This document shows, piece by piece, positions 32,206 through 39,779 of a DNA stretch of 48,479 nucleotides. Position numbers and translations under genes: made by a program. The notes beneath the pieces are model-generated. The model did not search any database and had not been told where the DNA came from. It saw only the letters and a list, made by a program, of their open reading frames with translations. The stretch covers positions 1-48,479 of the forward strand of contig JBKHYJ010000110.1 in the NCBI GenBank assembly GCA_046565505.1, in the 5' to 3' direction. How positions within the stretch are numbered: the stretch's first letter is position 1; each line of letters begins with the position of its first letter. This stretch comes from JBKHYJ01 sp046565505. GTDB lineage: Bacteria; Acidobacteriota; Blastocatellia; UBA7656.

Positions 32206-33339
32206 TTACCGCCCCACCCCGGCCACAGGTCGCAGCCCGCCGGGGCTAAGAGCCTCCTGGTAGAGTGATTCGATCCGCCCGATTATATGGTCCCGCCCGA
32301 AGCGTGCGTAAACGTCGCGCTGCGCCTGCAAGGATAAACGCTCGCGCAACGGGGCGTCCGAAACCAGGTATAGAAGCTTTTCAGTAAGGGTTTGTGCGTC
32401 TCGCGGGGGGAACAACAGCCCCGTCACATTATCTTTGATTATCCCGGTTATCCCCCCCACGTTCGAGGCGAGCACCGCACGCCTGGCCGCCATCGCCTCG
32501 ATAGTGACAAGCGAGAAGCCTTCATCCCACGATGGCACGACCACCACATCGACGGCCGCGAGCAGTTCGGGAATGTGGCGTACGCGGCCCAGAAACTTCA
32601 CCCTGTCGCCGAGGCCCAGCGTGCCCGCGAGCTTCTTCAGGCTGTTGGTGAATGGCCTTCCATCTTCGGCCTCGTCGCCGGCGATAATAAACTCGATGTC
32701 GGGCCGCATTTGCGAGACCCGACCCGAGGCGCGGATGAATTCTTCCTGCCCTTTCGCGGGCGTGACCTGCCCGATGCAGGCGACGGAGAGGCTGCCCCGA
32801 AGTCGGAACAACGCCCGCGCGGCGTCGCGCTCAATCGGCCGGAACCGGGCCGGGTCGATCCAATTCGGAATGGTCCGCACGCGCTCCGGCGGCAGATGCA
32901 GCCGCTCGATTATGGATTCTCGCACGCTGTCGGAAACGGCTATGACCGCCGCCACGTCTTCAAGCATCCAGCGGTAAAGCGCGTTCCGCTTGAGCGGCAG
33001 ATAGTGGTGCCGCGTCAGCACCAGTTTCGCCCGCCGCGCGTTTCGAGACGCGAGCGCGGCCACGAGGTAGTCTCTGCCCATGTGCGCGTGAATAATGTCT
33101 ATGCCATGAAGCTTGACAAGCTCGGCGAGGGCGCGAGCGGATTGAACGTCGAGGGAGTTCCTCAGACTCATTTCATGCCATGAGGCGATGACGCCGGCCA
33201 GCGGCTCGCGCAGCGGGCTGCCGGGCCTGACCGCCAGATACACCGCGTGTCCTCTGTCCGCCAGCCCGCGCACGAGGTCCGCGACATGGACTTCGCCGCC
33301 GCCCATCTCTGTCGCGGAGCAAATCTGTAGGATCTTCAT
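32206..33339 (-). CDS. Family 4 glycosyltransferase
   Basis: A 377-residue GT-B enzyme. The N-terminal domain opens with ILQICSATEMGGGEVHVADLVRGL and includes DIIHAHMGRDYLVA. The C-terminal nucleotide-sugar domain has VACIGQVTPAKGQEEFIRA, IIAGDEAEDG, VKFLGRVRHIPELLAAVDVVVVPSWDEGFSLVTIEAMA (the E-x7-E motif) and VGGI. It transfers a sugar from a nucleotide donor, probably in LPS or capsule synthesis. The acceptor is unknown. It is convergent with the WaaE-like gene, so the two are not an operon, but they may serve the same pathway. Confidence 0.9.
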   Translation of the reverse strand: MKILQICSATEMGGGEVHVADLVRGLADRGHAVYLAVRPGSPLREPLAGVIASWHEMSLRNSLDVQSARALAELVKLHGIDIIHAHMGRDYLVAALASRNARRAKLVLTRHHYLPLKRNALYRWMLEDVAAVIAVSDSVRESIIERLHLPPERVRTIPNWIDPARFRPIERDAARALFRLRGSLSVACIGQVTPAKGQEEFIRASGRVSQMRPDIEFIIAGDEAEDGRPFTNSLKKLAGTLGLGDRVKFLGRVRHIPELLAAVDVVVVPSWDEGFSLVTIEAMAARRAVLASNVGGITGIIKDNVTGLLFPPRDAQTLTEKLLYLVSDAPLRERLSLQAQRDVYARFGRDHIIGRIESLYQEALSPGGLRPVAGVGR

Positions 33340-33525
33340 AAGGGCCTTTCAAACGCGCGGGCATGGCGAAGCTTGACAATACTGCGCCGCGCTAATTTAA
33401 TCCATTAGACCGGAAGTCGCAAACGAATAAAAGTTACGGGCGGTCAGGCGGGCGGCGCTTTCAGAAGTCCCGGCGCATGCGTGAGGCGAGAGTGCCCGCC
33501 GGCCGCCCTTGTTGGAAAGGTGATG

Positions 33526-34392
33526 ATGGAAAATCTTCCGCCCGCGTTTATAGGGATCTCTGTTTCTGTCTTCGGCTTACTGATCGGGAGCTTCCTTAAC
33601 GTTGTCATCTACCGCGTGCCGAAGCGCGAATCGATCGTATTCCCCGGCTCCCACTGCCCCGCCTGCAACGCCGCCATCAAGCCATACGACAACATCCCTG
33701 TGATGAGCTACGCGATGCTCGGCGGCAGGTGCCGGAGCTGCAAAGCGGGCATCTCCGCCATCTATCCTGCCATTGAATTACTGGTCGCCGTTTTATACCT
33801 GGCCGTGTTCCTGAGGGTGATAGGCCTGTTCCCTGGCATGGGGGATCAATTCTGGCTGACTCTAGTCGCGGACCTCCTTTTCGTATCCTTGATCGTGCCG
33901 CTCGTCTTTATCGACCTGCGCTACAAGCTTCTGCCGAATGTGATAACGTACCCCGGGCTTGCGATGATGGTTGTGATGAGGGCGCTCGCGCCGGACCCCT
34001 GGCTGATGGCGCGCACGCCGAATCTGTTCGCCGCCGGGGAGCATGACTGGGCGAAGGCGCTTGTAGGCGCGGCCATCGGCGCGGCGGCGGGGGGCGGGAG
34101 CCTCTGGCTCGTGCGAGAGGCCTACTACAGACTGCGGCATGTCGAGGGCATGGGGCTGGGCGATGTAAAGATGATGTTGATGGTGGGGGCGTTCCTCGGA
34201 TGGCAACTGACTATGCTGACGATCTTTTTCGCCTCGCTGCTTGGGTCGGTCGTCGGCGTACTGCTGATTTCAATCCGCGGTGGTAATATGAAGATGGAGA
34301 TACCGTTCGGAGTTTTCCTGGGGCCATCCGCGATACTCGCGCTCTTCGCAGGGCAAGGCCTGATTGACTGGTACTTGAAAATGCTCGTGTAG
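33526..34392 (+). CDS. pilD: Prepilin peptidase (type IV leader peptidase)
   Basis: A 288-residue integral membrane aspartyl protease. The N-terminal membrane helix (IGISVSVFGLLIGSFLNVVIYRVP) carries the GSFLNVVIYRVP signature. Two CxxC pairs (CPAC, CRSC) form the zinc-bound cytoplasmic loop also present in bifunctional PilD enzymes. The catalytic aspartates are in VFIDLRYKLLPN and GMGLGDVKMM. It cleaves the leader from type IV prepilins or type II secretion pseudopilins and may N-methylate them. Start ATG 33526 is chosen with GGAAAGG upstream; ATG 33523 is equally usable. It is alone here; the pilins are elsewhere. Pili would fit with dprA and comM-like genes later in the window as parts of DNA uptake. 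Confidence 0.93.
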   Translation: MENLPPAFIGISVSVFGLLIGSFLNVVIYRVPKRESIVFPGSHCPACNAAIKPYDNIPVMSYAMLGGRCRSCKAGISAIYPAIELLVAVLYLAVFLRVIGLFPGMGDQFWLTLVADLLFVSLIVPLVFIDLRYKLLPNVITYPGLAMMVVMRALAPDPWLMARTPNLFAAGEHDWAKALVGAAIGAAAGGGSLWLVREAYYRLRHVEGMGLGDVKMMLMVGAFLGWQLTMLTIFFASLLGSVVGVLLISIRGGNMKMEIPFGVFLGPSAILALFAGQGLIDWYLKMLV

Positions 34393-34460
34393 CTCCCGGG
34401 CCTGTATTTCATGCAAACCCACAAAAACTGGCATGCCCGTCGTGCCGCCAAAGGTGAAAT

Positions 34461-36164
34461 ATGATGAAGCGTGCTTGCTCAATCCTCCTGATATTTTTGA
34501 CCGCCGCCTCGGCGGCCTTACCGTCGCCGGCCGCGTCGCGTGAGCCCGTCCACGCGCGCAATGGGATAGTCGCCTCGACCAGCGAGATCGCGTCCCGCGT
34601 CGGCGTAGAGATCATGAAACGCGGCGGCAACGCGGTTGACGCGGCGGTCGCCGTCGGCCTCGCGCTCGCGGTCGTATGGCCCTCGGCGGGGAACCTCGGC
34701 GGGGGCGGGTTCATGATGATACGCCGCGCGGATGGCAGCACAGAGGTTATTGATTACAGGGAGCGCGCCCCGCTCTCCGCGAGCCGCGACATGTACCTGG
34801 ATAAAGCCGGCAACGTCATCAAAGACGCCTCCACGGTCGGGCACAGGGCGGCGGGCGTGCCGGGCACGGTGGCCGGCCTGTCAATGGCGCTCAAACGTCA
34901 TGGCAAGCTCTCCTGGGCCGACTGTGTGGAGCCCGCCCGCAGGCTTGCCGCAGAGGGCTTCGTGCTGAACTACGCGGCCGCGCGGAGCCTTAAGGGGAGC
35001 TCAGACCTGCTGTCGAAATTCCCCGAGAGCCGCAGAATATTTTTGCGCGGCGGGAAGTATTTTGAAGAAGGCGAGCGATTGACGCAGCCGGAGCTTGCCG
35101 GGACTCTGTCGCGCCTGAAGCTTCAAGGGCCGCGCGAGTTCTACGAAGGTAAGACCGCTCAGATGATCGCTTCGGACATGAAGGCCAACGGCGGGCTGAT
35201 CACGCTGCGCGACCTCAAGGAGTACGAGCCTACTATACGGAAGCCGATCAAGGGAACTTACCGCGGGTACGACATCCTGACGATGCCCCCGCCATCGTCG
35301 GGCGGCGTCGCTTTGATTGAGATGTTGAACATGCTCGAAGGCTACAAGCTCTCCGAATACGGGTCGAGCTCTTCGGAGGCAGTGCACCTGCTCGTCGAGA
35401 CGCAGCGCAGGGCTTTCGCCGACCGCGCAGAGTTCATGGGTGACGCCGACTTCGTGAAAGTCCCCGTCGAGGGCCTTACGTCGAAGAAATATGCGGGCGA
35501 GCTTGTGAAGACGATTGACCCGGAAAGGGCAACTCCCAGCTCAGAGATACGCGCGGGCCGGCCGACCGCTTACGAGTCGGCAGAGACGACTCACTACACC
35601 ATAATTGACGCCGAGGGCAACGTCGTTTCCAACACGTACACGCTCAATAACAGCTTCGGGGCGGGCGCGACCGCGCGCGGCACGGGCATACTGCTCAATA
35701 ACGAGATGGATGATTTCACCTCCAAGCCGGGGGTGCCGAACGCTTACGGGCTGCTTCAAAGCGAGGCCAACGCTATCGCGCCTCGCAAGCGGCCCCTTTC
35801 GGCGATGACGCCCACGATAGTTTTGAAAGACGGCAAGGTGTACTTTGCCATCGGCAGCCCCGGCGGCCCTACGATAATAAATACGGTACTGCAGGTGATA
35901 GTGAATATCATCGATTTCAATATGAACATCCAGCAGGCGATCGACGCGCCGCGCTTTCATCACCAATGGATGCCCGACCAGATACGCTGGGAGCCTTATG
36001 GCCTGAACCTGGACACCCGCAGGGCGCTTGAAAAGCGCGGCCACGTCTTCGCCGACAAGCCCGGCTCAATGGGCGATGCGGAAGGCGTCATGATCGACCC
36101 CAAGTCCGGGATGAGGCTCGGGGCGTCGGACCCGAGGCTCGGCGGCGTCCCTGTCGGATACTAA
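34461..36164 (+). CDS. ggt: Gamma-glutamyltransferase
   Basis: A 567-residue Ntn-hydrolase precursor. A signal peptide (CSILLIFLTAASAALPSPAAS) sends it out of the cytoplasm. The large subunit begins with ARNGIVASTSEIAS and includes the oxyanion-linked PSAGNLGGGGFMMI. Autocleavage should occur before the nucleophile T376 in ETTHYT, giving the small subunit with NNSFGAGATARGTGILLNNEMDDF and IGSPGGPTI. It cleaves gamma-glutamyl bonds of glutathione and related peptides in the periplasm. Length and motifs are complete. It follows the prepilin peptidase by 68 bases in the same direction and ends before a strong hairpin. Confidence 0.95.
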   Translation: MMKRACSILLIFLTAASAALPSPAASREPVHARNGIVASTSEIASRVGVEIMKRGGNAVDAAVAVGLALAVVWPSAGNLGGGGFMMIRRADGSTEVIDYRERAPLSASRDMYLDKAGNVIKDASTVGHRAAGVPGTVAGLSMALKRHGKLSWADCVEPARRLAAEGFVLNYAAARSLKGSSDLLSKFPESRRIFLRGGKYFEEGERLTQPELAGTLSRLKLQGPREFYEGKTAQMIASDMKANGGLITLRDLKEYEPTIRKPIKGTYRGYDILTMPPPSSGGVALIEMLNMLEGYKLSEYGSSSSEAVHLLVETQRRAFADRAEFMGDADFVKVPVEGLTSKKYAGELVKTIDPERATPSSEIRAGRPTAYESAETTHYTIIDAEGNVVSNTYTLNNSFGAGATARGTGILLNNEMDDFTSKPGVPNAYGLLQSEANAIAPRKRPLSAMTPTIVLKDGKVYFAIGSPGGPTIINTVLQVIVNIIDFNMNIQQAIDAPRFHHQWMPDQIRWEPYGLNLDTRRALEKRGHVFADKPGSMGDAEGVMIDPKSGMRLGASDPRLGGVPVGY

Positions 36165-36223
36165 CCGAAGGATGAAAGGGCCGCGCTGCCACCGCCTTGT
36201 AACTGGCTCCGGGAGCCTGTTTG

Positions 36224-36256
36224 CCGGGTCGCGCGTGCGGCGTACGCGCGACCCGG
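36224..36256 (+). terminator. 13-bp GC-rich hairpin after ggt
   Basis: CCGGGTCGCGCGT pairs exactly with ACGCGCGACCCGG across a 7-base loop. It sits between the ggt stop (36164) and the tyrS start (36279) and lacks a T-run. It may act as a terminator, or as a leader structure of tyrS. Confidence 0.5.
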
Positions 36257-36278
36257 ATCGAGGCCGCGAGACCTGATT

Positions 36279-37493
36279 ATGAATACAGACGAACAGCTAG
36301 CTTTCTTAACTAAGGGGACCGTAGACTGCATCCCTCAGGATCAATTGAAACGCAAGCTTGAACGCGCCGAACAGACGGGCGCGCCGCTCAGGGTGAAGGC
36401 GGGCTTCGACCCCACGGCCCCCGACATACACATCGGCCACACCGTGCTCATGCGCAAGATGCGCCACTTTCAGCAGCTCGGCCACCAGGTCATCTTCTTA
36501 ATAGGCGACTTCACCGGGATGATCGGCGACCCATCGGGGCGCTCGGCCACGCGGCCCGCGCTCACGCCCGATCAGGTCAGGGAGAACGCGGAGACTTACA
36601 AGCAGCAGGTGTTTAAGCTGCTGGACCCGGCGCGGACCGAGATCAGGTTTAATAACGAGTGGTTCTCGAAATTCGCGGGGGAAGACTTCATAAGGCTGGC
36701 GGCGAAGGCGACCGTCGCGCAGCTGCTCGAACGCGAGGACTTCCGCAAGCGGTTCGAGTCGCGGACGCCGATCAGCGTCCATGAGCTCATGTACCCGCTG
36801 GTGCAGGGCTACGATTCCGTCGCACTCCGAGCGGACGTAGAGCTAGGCGGGACGGACCAGAAATTCAACCTCTTAATGGCGAGGCAGGTCCAGCAGGGGT
36901 ACGGGATCAAGGAGCCGCAGTTGATTATGACCACGCCGCTGCTCGAAGGGCTCGACGGCGTGCAGAAGATGTCTAAGAGCCTCGGTAACTACGTCGGCAT
37001 CACGGAGCCTCCGCGCGAGATGTTCGGCAAGGTCATGTCGATCAGCGACGACTTGATGTGGCGGTATTACGAGCTGCTGACGGACCTTTCGCCACACGAA
37101 ATCGGCGAGATGCGGGACGCGGCCGGCCGCGGCGAAAAGAATCCGCGCGACCTCAAGGCCGAGCTTGCCCGCCGCATAATCGCGGACTTTCACTCCGGAG
37201 CCGACGCGCAGGCGGCGAGCGACGAATTCGACATGATGTTTCGCGAGCGCCAGGCGCCGGCGGAGATTCCACTGGCCGAGTTGCCCGCGGAGCCCGTGCG
37301 GCTCGTCAAGCTGCTCGCGGCTCAGGGGCTTGCCCCATCGGTTTCGGAGGCGCAGAGGCTAATCAGCCAGGGGAGCGTTCGCGTAGGCGGAGAGCGCGTG
37401 AGCGACCTCAAGCAAGAGCTTGCGCCGGGCCCGGGAGAGGAGGTGCTGATTCAAATCGGCAAACGGAAATTCCTCCGGGTGCGGTTCAAGTGA
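36279..37493 (+). CDS. tyrS: Tyrosyl-tRNA synthetase
   Basis: A 404-residue class I synthetase of the TyrZ-like subgroup. Motifs are AGFDPTAPDIHIGHT (HIGH at 51-54), LIGDFTGMIGDPSG, YPLVQGYDSVAL, the ADVELGGTDQKFNLL tyrosine site and KMSKS at about 230-234. A C-terminal S4 RNA-binding domain is present (SVSEAQRLISQGSVRVGGERV). It charges tRNA-Tyr with tyrosine. All domains are complete. No T-box was recognised upstream, only the GC-rich hairpin. The AarF-like gene follows after 42 bases. Confidence 0.96.
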   Translation: MNTDEQLAFLTKGTVDCIPQDQLKRKLERAEQTGAPLRVKAGFDPTAPDIHIGHTVLMRKMRHFQQLGHQVIFLIGDFTGMIGDPSGRSATRPALTPDQVRENAETYKQQVFKLLDPARTEIRFNNEWFSKFAGEDFIRLAAKATVAQLLEREDFRKRFESRTPISVHELMYPLVQGYDSVALRADVELGGTDQKFNLLMARQVQQGYGIKEPQLIMTTPLLEGLDGVQKMSKSLGNYVGITEPPREMFGKVMSISDDLMWRYYELLTDLSPHEIGEMRDAAGRGEKNPRDLKAELARRIIADFHSGADAQAASDEFDMMFRERQAPAEIPLAELPAEPVRLVKLLAAQGLAPSVSEAQRLISQGSVRVGGERVSDLKQELAPGPGEEVLIQIGKRKFLRVRFK

Positions 37494-37535
37494 ACTTACG
37501 ACAATGGAGCTTTCCCTTTGTGATAAAATTCTTGC

Positions 37536-39107
37536 GTGGCAACGACGCGCGACCAATCTTCGTATGGCTCATTAATGCAGGTGAATAAGGCAAACGCGAT
37601 TGAGCCGTCGGCCGGCCCCCGCCGGCCGGAGCCGGCGCCCGAAGACGCCGGGGAGCCCCCCGACGACAACCTCGCTTTAAAAGGACCCCGCCTCGGCCTC
37701 AGAGGATACCTGCGCGTTCTGAGGATATTCTTCTCGTTCTTATTATTCGGCCTGCGCGCTTTTCTCGATTCGCACGACTGGGCGGCGAGGAAAAGAGAGG
37801 TTACCTCCGAACAGAGGCACAAACAGGGCGCCATACTCAGAGACAAATTCCTCGCGCTCGGCCCCACGTTCATCAAGATCGGCCAGACCATGGCGACGCG
37901 CGCGGACCTTTTGCCGGTCGAGTACATTCAGGAGTTGTCGAAGCTTCAGGACGAAGTGCCGCCATTCCCGACAGGGCAGGCGCGCGCCATAATCGAGACC
38001 GAGCTGGGGACGAAGATCGAAGACATATTCGAGGACTTCGGGGACGCGCCCATCGCCGCCGCGAGCCTCGGGCAGGTTTACCGCGCAAAGCTCAAGACGG
38101 GGCAGGCGGTCGCCGTCAAGGTGCAGCGCCCCGGGCTGCGCGGCCAGGTCGAATTCGACGTTGCGGTGCTGCGGCGCATAGCCAAGCGGCTGGAGCGTTA
38201 TCCCGACCTGATTCGGGGCGTGGACTGGCAGGGCACGCTCGACGAGTTTCACGCGACAATTCTTGAGGAGATGGATTACGAGCAGGAGGCCGGCAACGCC
38301 GAAGTCTTCCGCAAGAACTTCGCCGGCTGGAAAGAAGTATACGTCCCTATAATCTATCAAATCTTTTCGACGCGCCGCCTGATCGTGATGGAGTTCATAG
38401 CCGGGCTGAAGGTGACCGACACGGCGGAACTCCGGGCGTCGGGGCAGAACCCGCCCGACGTGGTGAAGCTGCTCGCGCGCACGTACCTGAAGCAACTGCT
38501 AGAGGACGGTTTTTTTCATGCGGACCCTCACCCGGGGAACCTGCGCGTGATGGCCGACGGGCGGCTGGCGTTCTTCGACTTCGGCATGGTCGGTCGAATC
38601 TCGATGGAGCTTCAGTCTAATCTCATAAGCGCGTTCTTTCATATAGTGGAGCGGGACGTTCACGGGCTCGTCGATGACATGGTGCGGCTCGGGTTCATCG
38701 AGCTTTCCCCCGACGAAGAAATGCGGTTCAAGCCCGTGATCGAATCACTCTTTGACAGGTACTTGAGCTTGCGGCTCGGCGACGTTAAGTTCAAGGAGCT
38801 GATTTTCGACCTGGCGCATGTGATTTACGAGTTCCCTTTCCGCATCCCCGCGAGCTTCACTTACATCGTGAGGGCGATCATGACGCTTGAAGGCATCGGG
38901 ACGCTCGTCGATCCCAACTTTAACTTTTTTGAAGTCGCGCGGCCCTACGCGAAGCGGTTCATGTTCAAACGCGAGGGGCGCTACCTGCGCACGCTGATAG
39001 TCAATCAGCTCGTACGAGGCGAGACGGGCAACATCGAATGGGGTAAGGTTTGGAAGCTCGCGAAGATGGCCTTCAAATACTACGTGAGCGGCGAGAACAA
39101 ACTGTAG
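37536..39107 (+). CDS. AarF/ABC1/UbiB family kinase-like protein
   Basis: A 523-residue member of the UbiB atypical kinase family. Visible are the KxGQ motif with its partner (FIKIGQTMATRADLLPVEY, SKLQDEVPP), the Ala-rich nucleotide loop AAASLGQVYRAKL, AVKVQRPG with the ATP Lys, EEMDYEQEAGNAE, HADPHPGNLRV (catalytic-loop equivalent) and FFDFGMVGRI (DFG equivalent). Family members support ubiquinone or other isoprenoid-lipid biosynthesis by an ATPase activity. In an organism that probably uses menaquinone the exact role is open. Unlike E. coli UbiB no C-terminal membrane helix pair is clear. A GTG start is used; ATG 37575 is an alternative. The N-terminal 45 residues are Pro-rich and poorly conserved. 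Confidence 0.9.
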   Translation: MATTRDQSSYGSLMQVNKANAIEPSAGPRRPEPAPEDAGEPPDDNLALKGPRLGLRGYLRVLRIFFSFLLFGLRAFLDSHDWAARKREVTSEQRHKQGAILRDKFLALGPTFIKIGQTMATRADLLPVEYIQELSKLQDEVPPFPTGQARAIIETELGTKIEDIFEDFGDAPIAAASLGQVYRAKLKTGQAVAVKVQRPGLRGQVEFDVAVLRRIAKRLERYPDLIRGVDWQGTLDEFHATILEEMDYEQEAGNAEVFRKNFAGWKEVYVPIIYQIFSTRRLIVMEFIAGLKVTDTAELRASGQNPPDVVKLLARTYLKQLLEDGFFHADPHPGNLRVMADGRLAFFDFGMVGRISMELQSNLISAFFHIVERDVHGLVDDMVRLGFIELSPDEEMRFKPVIESLFDRYLSLRLGDVKFKELIFDLAHVIYEFPFRIPASFTYIVRAIMTLEGIGTLVDPNFNFFEVARPYAKRFMFKREGRYLRTLIVNQLVRGETGNIEWGKVWKLAKMAFKYYVSGENKL

Positions 39108-39179
39108 CCGGCAGGGAGCGGCCGGCGGGGACGGACTCGCTTGATGCGCCCGGCCTGAAAGGCTAAAAGTAGCGCCTGC

Positions 39180-39641
39180 CTAACGGGAGCCGCCCTCCAA
39201 CTTTCCTATCGCCCTCTTAACGCAGGCGCGGACGTGGATCGAATCTTCATCCTCAAGTCTCTGCCTTAAAGGCTCGACCGCCGCGGCATCCCCGAGGTTG
39301 CCCAGGGCGGTAGCCGCTGCGCTGCGCACGGCCGCGTCGCCGTCTTTGAGCGCGGCCGTTAAAGAGGCTAGCATTCGCACGTCGCCCTGGCCCGAAGCGC
39401 AGAGCCGGGAGAGCTCATCCGCCGCCCGCTGCCGCGCGAACGGCGAAAGGTCGCCCAGCGACTCGATCAGGCTGAACAAGCGGATGTCTTTCGGGACCGG
39501 CGGGCCGCGCTCCAAATCCTCTGCGCCCGCGTATCCGCGGCGCTTCAAGTAGAGTCTTTCGTTGGCGCTCAACGCCCGCCGGCTATTCACCCACCACAGT
39601 ACGGCCATCACGATGAGCACTACTAAAATGATAAGGGCCAT
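39180..39641 (-). CDS. Membrane-anchored HEAT-repeat protein
   Basis: A 153-residue protein. One N-terminal membrane helix (LIILVVLIVMAVLWWV) is followed by a short linker and about three HEAT/PBS-lyase-like repeats: SPFARQRAADELSRLCAS, GDAAVRSAAATALGNLGD and DSIHVRACVKRAIGKLEG. Such repeats form curved helical scaffolds for protein contact. The domain should face the cytoplasm. The function is unknown. It is convergent with the AarF-like gene and lies downstream of the PBP1A gene in opposite orientation to the former. Confidence 0.82.
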   Translation of the reverse strand: MALIILVVLIVMAVLWWVNSRRALSANERLYLKRRGYAGAEDLERGPPVPKDIRLFSLIESLGDLSPFARQRAADELSRLCASGQGDVRMLASLTAALKDGDAAVRSAAATALGNLGDAAAVEPLRQRLEDEDSIHVRACVKRAIGKLEGGSR

Positions 39642-39646
39642 GTAGG

Positions 39647-39779
39647 TTTTGGATTTCGGATCTCAGATTTTGGATTGCGCATCGAAAGAGGCGACCGCCT
39701 AAATAGCAACGCGATCCTTCGGGCGAGGCTTCCCCCTACATTACTTTAATCTGAAATCCAAAATCCAGGACCAAAAATC
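39647..39779. repeat. Inverted degenerate GGATTT/CAGATT repeat
   Basis: The left unit (about 39647-39675) has TTTTGGATTTC followed by CAGATTTTGGATT. The right unit (about 39749-39779) reads the same on the opposite strand (TTTTGGATTTCAGATT). The pair flanks about 75 bases between the PBP1A stop and the HEAT-protein start. It may be a small dispersed repeat of this genome. Confidence 0.45.

Noticed and set aside
36224..36256. T-box riboswitch before tyrS
   Set aside because: The leader is short and shows only a GC-rich hairpin after ggt. No specifier loop or T-box sequence is visible.
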